Source: Phoronis australis (taxonomy: Eukaryota > Phoronida > Phoronidae). From it: a DNA stretch of 64,000 bases. The stretch is taken from contig NMRA01000343.1 in the NCBI GenBank assembly GCA_002633005.1, positions 393,671 through 457,670 on the forward strand, in the 5' to 3' direction. The position numbers and the translations under genes are program-made. The notes under the pieces are model-generated. The model worked only from the letters and a program-made list of their open reading frames with translations, ran no database searches and was not told where the DNA came from. This document shows, in pieces, positions 1 to 12,195 of the stretch (positions are counted from its first letter, which is position 1; the number at the start of each line of letters is the position of its first letter).

Positions 1-1818
1 CCCCGCAAATTTTGGGCCGCCTGTGCAAATAAAATCGCGCTTCGCCCAATTCCCCGAGGCAACATGTTGGGCTCCCCTTATGGTATCCTAGTTCCGGCAC
101 TGTACCGCTGTCTAGTGGGTAAGCGTAACGTAAAATCATTTAGTTGTATTGCAATAATTTCGAAAGTTTAGCACTTTCCTTAGAATAGCCCACTTGACCA
201 AGCACCACTTGTGTTCCATACGTTACCAAAACCTTGTACCTAGGTCAGTCTATGTAACTAAGAAAGTGGACTCTGCAAAATAACGACATTATTCTTAAGT
301 AAGAGACAAAGTTATTCTGAAACGTAGTTACTAGTTGTCAACATTCGCTAGTTAAACGGGACAATTAGGTTAAAACGCTGGACATCAGGATAAAAAGCGG
401 GACATCAGGGTCTATGCGAAAACGCAAAGGTGAAATGTAACACCCAAAAGCGCCCGTTGACGTTTTTTGTTTTTTAGGGGAATAGGGAATTGCGTTTGCG
501 GCCTAATCTATGAATCTCTCGTTTTTTTCCTTTAGTCGAACCGGAAAATAAGTCTATGCAGCGTGAAAATTACAATAGTATAAGATACATGTAATATTTC
601 AATTTCGTCGTGCGTAAAAAATCGGGACATTTTGGTTGTGTTGCCGGATGGCGAGGAACAACAAAAAGTGGGACAAATGCCCCAATATTGCGTATTCTAA
701 TCTTTTCAAACGAATGTTCTTGGTAACTTCATTACATTTAAAAGGGTTTCAAGAAGAAGTAATTACTGAGAATCCACATTTTAGAGATCATTGTGCTGGC
801 TGACATATCCATACACCATTTCACCCATTGAGTGTTCGTAATTGTCCGTGAGACAGAGGTTACACGGGCACAGGTAATGACATGGGTAATTCATGTGGTT
901 TTTAATGAAATATTCCAATTTGTGCACTATTTCAAGGCAGTTTAGCTTTTATTTATAAATAATTTTAGAATTTAAGATTCGAGACTATATGAAGCGGTCG
1001 AACCGAAAATTATTTTCTCGCTTTGAAGACAAAAGTCTACATCACAGGAGAGGCATCGAGTAAAATGCAAAAATGCAAAAAAAAAATCAAAATCGCGCGA
1101 TGGGCTATTTATGTGTCAAGTTTTGACTCACTTTTTGATCGGTTCGGCCGTCTTGAATGTCAGTGGTATAAGTTACGAGTTCAAAAGTGCTTAAACAATG
1201 TTTTCATTAATATTCTAGCAGTAAAATGTTGAGTTACACACCCTTGTCTACCATTGTGTTCAATCCAAGAGCTTACACCTGTGTAAACTTTAATCACGCA
1301 GGTGTAACTTATTGAGTGGTTAAAGTACTCACAATTCACGTTGGACAACATGGCGACTTTTGATGAACTGAAAAGCATGTTCAACCGGCTACGTTGTCAT
1401 CGTTGAAGATTTGGCTATAGTACATTTTTGTAGACACGCTGCTACAAATAAGCAGTTTGGTGCAATTTTACGGTGTTTGTGCCGTAACTATTTTGAATGT
1501 GAAGTACCCATTCAATTGACCTTGCTAAAATATTACATGTAGTTGAAATTGTTTTGAAATCGTTTTGTTTGTTTGAAAGTCAACTTTCGTTGAAGGTATG
1601 ATTATTTGTCACAACAGGACACTTTTTTTCTAAGTTTTATGCTTAAGTTGTGCATTTGATTCATGGTTTGTAACTAGTTACTTTCTGCTTCATGATATAT
1701 CAAAGCAACAAAATGTGACAAATGTTACTTGATTTACCTAAATGGGTTACAATTGGATCATGAAGTGTGAAGCTTACTCGGATCCTTCAACCTCATAGCT
1801 TCATATTTTTATGATCAT

Positions 1819-2074
1819 CATGCGCGCGCATCGAGCCTTTAATATGTGGGAGCTCGAATCCCTGGCAAAGTGGACCTTTTGCTAACAAAAAGCGGCAGGA
1901 CTAAAAAAACGGGGTACCAACTTCAGGCCTGTGAACTGTGCGTCTGCGCCATTTTGGTGGACTTTTGTCTCGTTTTTCTAGGACTTTTTGTTTCTCTGAG
2001 GCGGACTTTTATACCCACTTCGCCAAATTGGGGAGGGGGGGGGGCTCTTTCGAGCCCTCCTGGGTGCGCGCATG
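1819..2074. mobile_element. MITE, CATGCGCGC family, copy A
   Basis: The ends are inverted (catcatgcgcgcgcatcgagc left, gagccctcctgggtgcgcgcatg right). The interior shares gacttttgtctcg, tttttgtttctctgag and acccacttcgccaaat with copy B at 3540-3764. No coding capacity. Confidence 0.65.
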
Positions 2075-2260
2075 ATTCATGCTGGTCAAATTTTAGTTTC
2101 AGGAGAAACCCTTTCATGGTACTCGGTCACCATGGAACAATTATGCTAGTCCAGTTTCGTATTTGACGTGATTTTGGTTCAGCCTCTATCGCTGAACTTT
2201 TCCAAAGTGCATTCTAAGTTACTTATGGTGGCAAAAGGTCGTTAGGATCAATTTAGTTTA

Positions 2261-2535
2261 CATGATAATTTGTACTGAGACCACTTTGCTGGATGTAAGC
2301 CTTAGCTATGATAATTTGTACTGAGACCACTTTGATGGATGTAAGCCTTAGCTATGATAATTTGTACTGAGACCACTTTGATGGATGTAAGCCTTAGCTA
2401 TGATAATTTGTACTGAGACCACTTTGATGGATGTAAGCCTTAGCTTTGATAATTTGTACTGAGGCCACTTTGCTAGATATAAGCCTTAGCTTTGATAATT
2501 TGTACTGAGGCCACTTTGCTAGATATAAGCCTTAG
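2261..2535. repeat. Tandem repeat, six units of 46 bp
   Basis: Units start at 2261, 2307, 2353, 2399, 2445 and 2491. Each reads tatgataatttgtactgag then cCACTTTG..(g/a)gatgtaagccttagc. Units 2-4 are nearly identical, units 5-6 share the variant gaggcc / tagatata, and unit 1 has its own variant, showing stepwise expansion. A diverged single-unit-like stretch (gaggccactttg ... attagcctta) is at about 10661. Confidence 0.95.
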
Positions 2536-3281
2536 TTACAACTATGAAAATGTGTAATCCGTGCGTCTAATTTTTAAGACGTCATTTTTATCTCAAATGG
2601 GATTGTGAAAACAGGTGACAAAATCAGATTTGAGTGGAATCAGTTAAGCGATTAGCGTCCTGTAAAAATGACAAAATTCAGCTTAAAATGACTTTATGTA
2701 TTTTATGTAGTGATCATCACGTAATAAGGTAGACGTTATCGGGGCACACCATTAGTTAGCACCTGACGGGGGTAGGGTGAGGGGTAGGGGCACAGGTTAG
2801 ACTTGTGAACGGTTTCCAATGTGCTAAACGGTGTGGCAGCACAGGTTAAAATCATTCGGAAACATGCTTGGAAATGATATTAGTTTTTGGCCAAATTAGA
2901 AGAAAGAAGTGGAAAACAAAAAGGACGCTAGAGTGCAATATGTGGGAAGTTAACATTCTGTTACGATATTTTTTTTCTGTCTACTATTGTACCAGAGGAT
3001 GTCGACTTTTGATTAATATCGAAACGTCGTTCTCAAACATGCATGGCCAAATTTCAGGAAATTTCACCAAAGAAATCTAGATATAGAAACTGTCACAAGG
3101 GGGCCAGCAGTAGTCGAAGTATCGTAGGCCAAGTGCGACATTACAGTAATTATTCCTGGCTTCTGATTGGCTAAAAATTATTACTGGAATACTGAAATCG
3201 GACTTACGTTACACTTCGCCTATCGTATTTATTCCACAACGGCCTCATACGATCATTATGAACATAGTTTATACTTCTTAG

Positions 3282-3489
3282 GTATTCGAAGCTGATGTCT
3301 TCGATCCTGCTTCATTTCAAGAACGCCTGGTCGGCCATGATGCTGTCCTTTCGTGTTTGGGATATACGCAGACGATGTTTCCTAAGCGCCCTCTAACTTT
3401 CTATACAAGCACAATGAGAAGCATTGTAGAAGCTATGGATAAAGCAAACGTGAACAGAATAGTATGCATGACCACGTGGTGTACAAAGG
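3282..3489 (+). CDS. NmrA-like gene, visible exon 1 (Rossmann core)
   Basis: The acceptor AG at 3280-3281 follows a T-rich stretch; the donor is gtgagt at 3490. The exon is open in the VFEADVF frame and ends in phase 1. It encodes the strand after the nucleotide-binding loop (EADVFD) and the following DAVLSCLG strand. A preceding exon is required, because the frame enters mid-domain without a start codon. Confidence 0.82.
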
Positions 3490-6400
3490 GTGAGTATAAG
3501 TACATGTGATATTGATTTGGTCACAGGACTTAAATTATACATGCACGCACCCAGCCTAAAAATGGGGGCTCGAATTTTTGAGATTGAGATTCACTGGGTA
3601 TCGTTCAGAGCTACATGTACATTCGTGAGTTGTGCATTCGCGGAATGTTGGTAGTTCCTGCCTTTTCAGTCGACTTTTGTCTCGTTTTCTATTTTCTCGG
3701 AGTTTTTGTTTCTCTGAGACGGACCTTTTTACCCACTTCGCCAAATGAGCTGGGCGCGCGCATGTTATACGGGGTCCAAAGCGGCACTCGTTTGAATGCA
3801 GACGGATTATATTTGACCACACGATTATTCAGTGCAATGACTTAAACGACATTAAGAGTTCTTATTGTGTCATTTCTCATGAAAATTGAAGACAGTTATT
3901 GAAAATTTTACTTGTCATAAATTTTAGAACATGGCCACCTATAATTGGTTTTGCGCATTTCTTCTCATCTTGAAATCATGAAAAGAATGTCAGAGATATC
4001 ACTTTTAAAATTGGAATTAAAATTTGATTCTGGAAAAAAATGAACAAAATTATGAATGGAGGCTGTTGTGTATCTTACTTTGTCAAATAAAGTAGACACT
4101 CCATGAACTACGCAGTGAAACGAACAGAATTAAACTGAACACTGAACTGATTTATTCTACATATCATCACAATATATATACACACAACTACATAACAACA
4201 TATGATGCGTTACCTATGACACACTTCCTGTACTAGGAATCGCATGACATAATACCAATTAAACTACTAAACTCATAAACAATAACAACCTACAAACATC
4301 CTGTTATTGTGTGACTAAGTACACAATACTCTCCCTCACTAAATATAAAGTAGGCTCGTGTTAAGAAAATAAACTACTCAAGTTCACTATATCAATTACA
4401 TGCACACTAACATATTAGTCATTATATCCAAATCTAACAGGTTGTTTTCTATTCCTTGTTTATTTGACAAAGTAAGATACACAACAGAGGCGAATACCGT
4501 TTCAATATGACTGATTTAAAACAATTTAAACATACTGTGTATCTCAGTTTTCACGAAATGCTCACCCTCACAGTCACGTTTACATCTGCTGGACGAGTCT
4601 GACACACATGGTCTTTGGGTAACCACTCAGAAAGAAGTAGAGAGGCGACAGGTTTAGTGATCGAGGAGGCCGTCCACACTGCTATTGAACTGCTGTTGCT
4701 CAGCGAGAGTACGTTGTTCTGGTGCACCATCCTAGATACACTAAACACGGAACGACGCCGATGCGTTGATCAGAATTGGAGAATTGTTGGGTTTATACAT
4801 TACTGGATGTAATTTACTTTCGCTCTTTAGATTTAGTGCACAGAAAAGTCCGCACAGAAGTTGATTTGTTATTTCAGACAATCCCGGCCAGCCGTTTGTC
4901 ATTGAATGGATCATGAAGCCGTTGTTTTTGGGAAGGTTTACCAAAGACATGGGGGAAATGGAAGACTTTCTACAGGAGCGTGAGGGTGTAAATGTCACGG
5001 TAGTGAAACCAGCGCAGCTCACAAACGACGTCGATCCAGGTTTGTCCTGTTATTTTCTAGGGATGAGTCCGTACACGAAACTTAATAAACTGAACCGGTG
5101 TGGCAGTATTTTACTTACGATAAAGCGGACGAAAAACGAGTACAATACGATATGTTTCACCAAACTGTCATGTGCAATCACAGTGACTCCCTTGATTCGA
5201 TGCCATGGTCTATTTCAGCAGGTGTTCGTTGCTATGAATTTTTGATTTAAAATGACATGTCGAAACAGCATAAAATTAGATAACAGAGACTGGTAAAACA
5301 CTTGAAAATCCAGTAAAATAAGGCATGCATATATTAAAGAAACTAGCTTTCGAGCCTTAATGGGTGCGGGTCTTAATCAGCCAATTAGTTTTATAGGCCT
5401 TTTAATTCAAACATAAATTTTCAACTATACAATACGATTTCTATTTGCGTACAAGTTTTAATCCCAAAGTTTGAGATCATTTAGTGCATTGATCTGGTCA
5501 TTTAGTGCATTTTCATCTGAGATTTAAACTCGCTTCATCATTCATCCTAAATTCCATTGCGTCGACAATTAAACGTCTGTGGTTCTCAGCACTACAATTC
5601 TTCTGCTGCAAGATGGACATGAAACGCTTATCGTTACGCACGTGGCTCCGTGTTTATCGGTCTCGTCCGGTTCTTCACGGAATCTCCATAAGCTGTATTT
5701 ATTAGCGTCTCTCATCAATAAAGTGTAGTGTATTATTTCAGTGGTCGACCCCAACTTGTCTATTGATGCTACTTAGTGAAAATCTCAAGTTGCCAATGGA
5801 AAATTGAGAAGGGTCAGAGGTCGCCGACTAGAAAAAGGAAAATAAAAACGTCGTGCTGCTGTCACCATTATTAAAAATTACGCATATCTGTTCCATTTTT
5901 CCGTAAATATTCACCACTCGCTGGGTACTGCAGCAAACATTACCCTTCACGCGACAAATTGCCGCGTCAGACGATCCAAAGCTGTCGTATATTCCATCAG
6001 CCAACAGCGTTGACTCTCCGATCACTTACACATATTTAAAAGACTTCATAATTTATTCATATGTATTTCCGAGTTGTATTTGAGTTTCCTAATCCTAACT
6101 CTATCTTACTGAATCCTTCTTACCTACGGAGAACGCAGAAAATTTGAAACACTGGAGAGCGTTTCATGGTCTGACCTTGCCCGATTTTTGCCGAACACTA
6201 CCGACTTCCGTTTGTTTACGCACTTCGCGTTGTATTCTGAGCGCGTGCTGATTTCACGACTCAAACAGAACAGTTGTGAACTTAAAAGGATACCAAACCC
6301 GTTTTTGACCCATTAACAGTTACTAAAACGGCTTTCCCCGGAAACGAAAAGATACTCTCTAACCCTCGACAACCCTAAAAATTTGAAAACTCTTTTCAAA

Positions 6401-8648
6401 GTCTGCTGAACGGGCAAGCGTGACCTACGCTTTTGCGAATTACACGGCAACTGTGGGAAAAGACCACTCACCAAGGACCGTAATGTCCAATTTGTGAAAT
6501 AGTGAGTATGAGTCTTTAGTTGATTCCTGCTTTTATTTTTCAAGATTGACACCAATGATGCATTAACAGGTAACAGAAGGAGGCTTGATTGACATCAAAA
6601 CAGAGTTTAGTAACCTTTTAAGTTACTGAATTTAGGAAAAACATTAATTTAAAGTTTCAAAGTCACCATTAATTTACAAACAAGTTTTGGGTGAATTTGT
6701 CTGACATTGTTACTCGCTGTAGGGACTACTTCGTGGCGACTTGAGATTTTCTTAGGTTGTCAAACACATTGGCGAGCTCATTGCAGGTCGTCATATCGAG
6801 TGATGACTACCATTGCCGTAATGACACCAAATACCATCCTTATGTCTGTTATACTTGTTATATTCATACGCATCCATGTACGTGACGCATCACACTACCA
6901 CTGCCACTACCTTTACAACTATACACTCGTTATCACTGCATAATATGCTATCACTGTCATCATCACGATCACAGGGGCGGATCCTGGATTGTGAGTTNAA
7001 TGGGATCTGGTACAATTTTAGGGGGGGCCGTGGCCCCATTGGCCCCCCCTAAATCCGCCACTGGATCATGCGCAGACTTGGTAATGCCTTCATAGGTAGT
7101 TACCTTTTAGTTAACGATTGTACCCGTCGTGTCGCCTTACAAACGCTAAATTCTCATTAACTTTGTTGCCACAGTGCTAATTTACGCACACTAAAAAAAT
7201 AAAAAGCTAAGCTTCATTTAAAATAAATGCAGCTCCTGAGAATGACGTCATTCGGTACAGTCATTGTCATATTGCTAGCGTTATCCCACTTCAAAACTTG
7301 GAAATTAATTGCAACTTTTATTGGCGTACCCGTAAATCGTACAATGTCGCCACTTTCAAAACTCCTGCCTGTCTCATCATGATCCCACCGTTTCCTATCT
7401 GTCATCTGTCGTCCATATTTTCCATTTGAAGATCCGTACTTCACATTTAGGACTCATTCTTCCCATTTGAAGGACCGTCTTTCCCATTTTGGTCTGTCCT
7501 TCCCATCTCTGCTTCCACTTTTATACTGGGTGATATTTGTACAAAACAAAACGTTGCACTGTAAGAGGCGTAAATGTTGTCGTCGTGTGAGAACTAAAAA
7601 ACATCGCCTTGCCACTGAATCAGTCTGTCACGGTTTTCTCGTGGATGGGTGGGCGCAGGTTGTTACTGACAGTCGCTAACAGCTTTTGATGCGACGATAG
7701 GCTAAAGTTAGTTTCGATTTAAGCACTTTATTAATCTCAACCGTATGTTCACACGCCCACTCAAACAAAACGACCGATGTAATGTCTGTTATATGCTCCA
7801 GACAGTGCTGTATTGAACTTTTGAAACATTTCCAGCAACTGTTACTCCCGTTAACTCAATGACTTGCTGTCCCTATAGCTGGCTCCCTATTGGCTAACGT
7901 AACTGATGCTGATTCTGCAAATGCCACTCAGTTGTAACTTAAACTCGACTCAACTGACTCAGCTTCAACTTCAACTTGAATTAAACTGATTTTCAACTTA
8001 ATTTCCACTTTTACTGACTAACTGTCACTAACCGGTGCCTGGGTATATAAGTCTCCTACAATGTTCTGGAACTTTTCACCAATTAAAGCACAATCTAAAA
8101 CTTTCCAGAATCTACCCAATCATTCTAAATCACTTAGAGGTTCTAGAATGTTCCAGACTATATCAATCACTTACATACTGGAATCTTCTAAAATGTTCCC
8201 TGCTATTTTATTGCAAACAAATTACATCGTCACTGTCCTGACCTCATTGATAATGTTCATCAAGTGTAGAGCATTAAAATAGAACAAATTAATCACAAAA
8301 CAGTGTCAGTCTACTCCTGGCATAGTCTATGCGCCGACAAGGTTCATGTCTTGAACAAATAGCTTTTGCAACCAATTATTCCCGTTGAATAGAACGTGGC
8401 TTTATAGTGCAGTCAAGTATTTTTGATGAGTTTTTACTTTTCAAAAATTTATGCATGACATATATTTAAGACTTCTCTTCTTTATAGGTGACGAAATTAA
8501 AGTGGAGGTTGGACAGTTTGTTCCCTACACATTTTGGAGAGGTGTCACAGGAAAGGCGTTCCTAATCCCTCGTGCAAAAGTGGGACGTTTCATGCTAGAT
8601 TGTTTGGAAACCACTGAATACGACAACAAATTGGTATCTATTGCCTGA
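3282..8648 (+). CDS. NmrA-like / BVR-B-like NAD(P)-binding protein, 3' three exons (5' partial)
   Basis: Spliced gene with visible exons 3282-3489, 4878-5039 and 8488-8648, joined in phase (1, then 1) to a TGA stop at 8646. Seen: the first exon continues a Rossmann fold (VFEADVFD, then a GHDAVLSCLG segment and IVCMTTW). The second has the FVIEW..KPLFLGRFTKDMGEMEDFL stretch and VTVVKPAQLTND. The third ends FLIPRAKVGRFMLDCLET. Known: this order matches small atypical SDR proteins of the NmrA / biliverdin-reductase-B (flavin reductase) type, cytosolic NAD(P)H-dependent reductases or NAD(P)-binding regulators. About 177 residues are visible of a usual 200-220, and the N-terminal exon with the GxxGxxG nucleotide-binding loop is not found in 1-3281. 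It may lie upstream of the window or have been missed. Substrate cannot be inferred. Confidence 0.82.
3540..3764. mobile_element. MITE, CATGCGCGC family, copy B
   Basis: Inverted ends catgcacgcacccagc / gctgggcgcgcgcatg, flanked by TTATA on both sides (3535-3539 and 3765-3769), a likely target duplication. Shares its interior with copy A. Lies in intron 1 of the NmrA-like gene. Confidence 0.7.
4064..4486 (-). mobile_element. Solo LTR of a retrotransposon, 423 bp
   Basis: Begins TGTTGTGTATC and ends GATACACAACA, a 27-bp perfect terminal inverted repeat with TG...CA ends, flanked by the 5-bp direct repeat GAGGC (4059-4063 and 4487-4491). Read on the minus strand it holds a TATATATA box followed shortly by AATAAA, the usual LTR promoter and polyadenylation order, hence the orientation call. 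The long inverted end is unusual for an LTR; a MITE is the alternative. It lies in intron 1 of the NmrA-like gene. Confidence 0.65.
4878..5039 (+). CDS. NmrA-like gene, visible exon 2
   Basis: Acceptor tttcag ends at 4877 and donor gtttgt begins at 5040. Entry and exit are both phase 1, matching the exons on either side. It encodes the DMGEMEDFL helix and the VTVVKPAQLTND segment that corresponds to the family's conserved VRP..LTdG region. Confidence 0.85.
6972..7063. mobile_element. Miniature hAT-like MITE, 92 bp
   Basis: Ends CAGGGGCGGATCC / AAATCCGCCACTG are inverted and of the CAG...CTG type seen in hAT-related MITEs, with a short GGGGGGGCC...GGCCCCCCC palindrome inside. The flanks share only GATCA, so the 8-bp duplication is not clear. 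One N at 6998. Confidence 0.6.
7790..8280 (-). repeat. LTR-like repeat, copy in minus orientation
   Basis: On the minus strand it reads ggtgaaaagttccagaaca, a TATA-like cttatataccc, then gagccagctata.ggacagca and cagttgctgg. The same blocks in the same order occur at 11735-12030 on plus. Promoter-like upstream and transcribed-like downstream parts suggest an LTR, but no TG...CA ends or coding part were found. Confidence 0.5.
8141..8154. promoter_or_regulatory. Perfect three-unit heat-shock-element consensus inside the LTR-like repeat
   Basis: TTCTAGAATGTTCC fits nTTCnnGAAnnTTCn exactly. A second near-match TTCTGGAACTTTTC is at about 8063, and the other repeat copy keeps TTCTAGAA at about 11796. 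Binding is not shown; such 8-14 bp matches also occur by chance. Confidence 0.35.
8488..8648 (+). CDS. NmrA-like gene, terminal exon
   Basis: Acceptor tttatag ends at 8487. The exon enters in phase 1 and reads to TGA at 8646-8648. The C-terminal IPRAKVGRFMLDCLE motif corresponds to the conserved isR.DvA.fml..le segment of the family. Intron 2 before it is about 3.4 kb long. Confidence 0.85.
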
Positions 8649-8798
8649 CTTTGAATGTGGGCTCGCGATTCACCAAAAGGCATCACCAACATGAGGATGT
8701 GTAGCATAGTTAATGTACTTTAGACCAATTATTAATACCCACGCGTCTTAAGTTAATCTACGATATCCTGAACTACAGACATCGTTTGCTTCGGAGGA

Positions 8799-8804
8799 AA
8801 TAAA
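8799..8804 (+). terminator. Candidate polyadenylation signal AATAAA for the NmrA-like gene
   Basis: An AATAAA hexamer on the coding strand about 150 bp after the stop codon, a normal 3' UTR distance. No transcript evidence is available, and AATAAA is common in AT-rich DNA. Confidence 0.45.
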
Positions 8805-11734
8805 ATTTGTAGCCTGCTGTTGATTTGTGAAAGTTAGAAATCATATCTACATGCAAAAATATGTACAGTTAACTTTCCATTGAAGCTTTGTGAATCAGGA
8901 AGCAGTTTACCAGTGCCCTAACACCTTCTATTCATGACCTTCCAATTAGGTGCACACTGACTTAGCCAGAAGTATTGAACAGAGGTCCATACTCAAAAGT
9001 TATTGACGAATAGACAAGTACTACCACATTAGCACAAATTTGGTAAGATACATGTTTTTAATATTGATAATTCAATGGATTATCTTAAGGTGGTCAAAAT
9101 ATGAACAGGCAACTATTAAAAGCATATTTTCGAAAAAAAATCGTCAAATAAAAATTTCAGACAAGAGCTCTGGTGTGACCATACCCCGTTCTTTGCAAAA
9201 AACAACATCCAGTCGACGGTCGCTCCGCATTTTCAATCAGTTGCATCGTTTGGCTGTCAAGGTGGACCCCTCATGAATACGTTTGGTAAAATACCAAAGG
9301 ACAAATGTTTCCACTATGCGGTGTTTGCATCGGACTTGCTTCGTCGGCACCAAGACACTTATCCCAAAAAGTAAATTGTCTTAGAAAGTCATGTTACCCA
9401 GTCTTGAAGGGTCCAACTCTACCATCGCACAGTAATGACGTTGTATACCTTGTGAACGCTTGAAATCCAACTTTGTAAATCGAACTTTTCTTGTACACCG
9501 AAATTTTATTTATTTCATGAGTACACGTAAATACAATAAATAGGTAATGTTGCTGCTGAAAAATCGAATTCACATTTTATCTGGGTAAGAAGTATGAATT
9601 ATGAACAAGTGAATTATTTTAAAAACAATATAAAACTGCAATGATGTATAGTATGTTTACACAAAGCTTTGCACAACTTTGATAATTGTTTTAACCAGTT
9701 AAAGCTGATTTTCAACAGCTAAAGCTGGTTAAAGATGAAAGTCAACTTCGGTATTTTACTCTTATAAAATTGGTATCGTAATATTCCTTACCGCGGAAGG
9801 ATTCTATTTTTGTTACCAAGCAAAATCTCCTAAAATTAAGAATTCGAAAACGATGCATGTACGCACTGCCTCTGACTTGAATTGCCTGGCGCATTCGACA
9901 GTAGTTCAAGATCGGATAAGTGTTTAAATGTTTTAAACACCCGTTTGAAGCGTTTTGTTTAAGAAATTAAACGTTGACAGCTAAACAGGAGCAAACTGTA
10001 GCTTTAAAAGACTTTGGAGACTGTCTGCTAAAATTCGAATACACTAATTTTTAAACTACATACAATAACATAACGTAAACAAAAATAACAATTCTGTCTC
10101 ATAAAGCGACACTAACGAATGTGCTGCTCAAAATAATAACAGTATTTTCGCAATATTAAGTAAAATATGAGCCCTCAATGACCCGGTCCTTTTTCTGCAA
10201 TGTTTGCATAACTAATAACAGTCTGGTCACGCAGGCCTTGCAGTCGCTCTCAAACAGCGTTCTTGTCAGAGTGACCTCTAAATGTATTGACATCTCACTC
10301 TCTGTAATGGAAACGTTGATCAAATGTGTTAGAAATATCTTCCGTCTTTGGCGCTTCTTGCTTGAACTTAATTGTGACCTCACGTGACAGTCAAACGTTC
10401 GTCTGCGTACCTTCAGTCCCCGATGACATCACCTGGATGGCTGGTGAGTATTGGAGCTGAAAATAGATTTGGGCTTATGAAATTGACGACCCGGCAATGT
10501 AGGGCACCCCATTGGGTGCCCTGAAATTGTCTTCTTTGAAACGTTTCAATCTACTGAACAAGCTCGAACTTTAAATGATCTACTTGGAAATTGAAAATGT
10601 TTAAAAACCATGCACGCTTTATTGAAATCCCAATAAAATATTAATTGATGAAATCTCTAGAGGCCACTTTGCCTAAGTAACTTCTAAAATAAACTGTAGA
10701 TATTAGCCTTATTAAAGAAAGTTGAATGTTGTAGAAATCTGAACTCAAACTATTATTGACGTTTCAATTCTCATCAAATCTGTAAAGTCAATACTTCAAC
10801 AGAGGGTGACTTGAAAACTGAAGGCACAAAATAAGCCACTGTTATTGCTTTGCACTACTTTGGCGGAAGCGTTCACTTCTACGAGGCCTGTTCACAAAAT
10901 TCTAAAAAATCACAAAATTGTAGAAAGTCTGTCTTTGTTTGACTGCGTGTTTATGAGGGCACATTTCTCCTACCGGAAACCCTCTTCATCGGGATTTATT
11001 TTCTATATCGGATTTTATAACCGAGCATGTGTACATGTTGAAAAGCTATCTCGTGCATATTATTTTGCCTACAGTCCGAACTCTGGATACTTGCGAATGT
11101 TCGGAACAAACGTGCAAACTAGGTTTGGTTCTACAAGAAACTGGTTTATGATGAGGTATAGAGAACTGGGTGACATCGACGAAAGTAAGGTGCGGGGGTA
11201 CTGCGTGCAGAGTACGTTGGATCCCGAGTATTAGAGTAGGGTAGATACTGGTTTGACAGATGGTGGTGATGTCAAAATTGATTGAGATCAAAGGACGACC
11301 AGCGAGATTGAACAGCACGTGCACTAGTTAAAGATTGAACAAAACGCTTATTTGGTTCTTATTTGCGCCAGACTCATTTTTGAAGCCGCTCACATCTTTT
11401 TTTATCAACAATAATATATTTTTTTTCACACTCTCACAAATACATTCAACATTCAAGTCATGTTACCTCAGCTAAGTCGCTACCTGAAATGACCATAAAT
11501 CAAGGGTGTGTAGGAAGATTTTCTGCCGGAACATTCGGGTTTATGAAAAGCTTATACAAACACGAATGGATAATTTCGAAAACTGTAACAGTGTTCTCGC
11601 AATTTCACTTTGAATATTTGTCAGTGACACATTTTGTTTTTCGATGAAAAAACACTGTACCTCGGATCAGTTTTGCTGGAAATTCTCTGCTCAAGTGACC
11701 CAATCATTGGCAGACTGGTATTAAGTCGTCAGTT

Positions 11735-12030
11735 AAATCTAACACATTTATTAATTAATTTAACTAGTATATGTTTGTAGATTGTTGGTGAAAAGTTCTA
11801 GAACACTGCATTAGTCGATAAATACACATTCAAGCACGGGTTTGGATTAGTAAGAAAAAGCATTAAAGCAGTTAAGCAGTTAAAGAGTTGCAGTGAAGAG
11901 AATCAGCAGTTACAACGAGAGCCAATGAAGAGCCAGCTATAAAGACAGCAGGTTATTTGAATCAGCGAGTGTATCAGTTGCTGGATGTCTCAGAAGTTCA
12001 TCACAAGTCAAGGCTTCGCAGCACTGGCTG
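11735..12030 (+). repeat. LTR-like repeat, second copy in plus orientation
   Basis: Shares ggtgaaaagttctagaaca, gagccaatgaagagccagctata, gacagca and cagttgctgg with the element at 7790-8280. Together they form an inverted pair in the intergenic and intronic DNA left of the receptor gene. Confidence 0.5.
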
Positions 12031-12195
12031 GAGGTAATCGGCTCGGTTTTTGAAAAATAGGAAATGACAACTTCGTCAATTATTTTCGTGCGAAATAAGC
12101 GAGAAATTACCGTACACTGAGCAGTAGGAAATCGAGTTTTCTGAGGGAACTGGTTAGTACATGCTGTTTGTCGTTTGTAAGGCGTTACAGATTAA

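Larger units (their letters stand above)
1..3281. other. Left flank: no gene found apart from listed repeats
   Basis: Apart from the MITE at 1819 and the 46-bp array at 2261, nothing is recognised. I looked for a GATGxTG-type Rossmann exon for the NmrA-like gene and did not find one. Frames here are short with no family motif. Confidence 0.6.

Noticed and set aside
10845-11324. 129-codon plus frame and 92-codon minus frame overlapping it
   Set aside because: No recognisable motif; overlap on both strands suggests chance or decayed repeat sequence.
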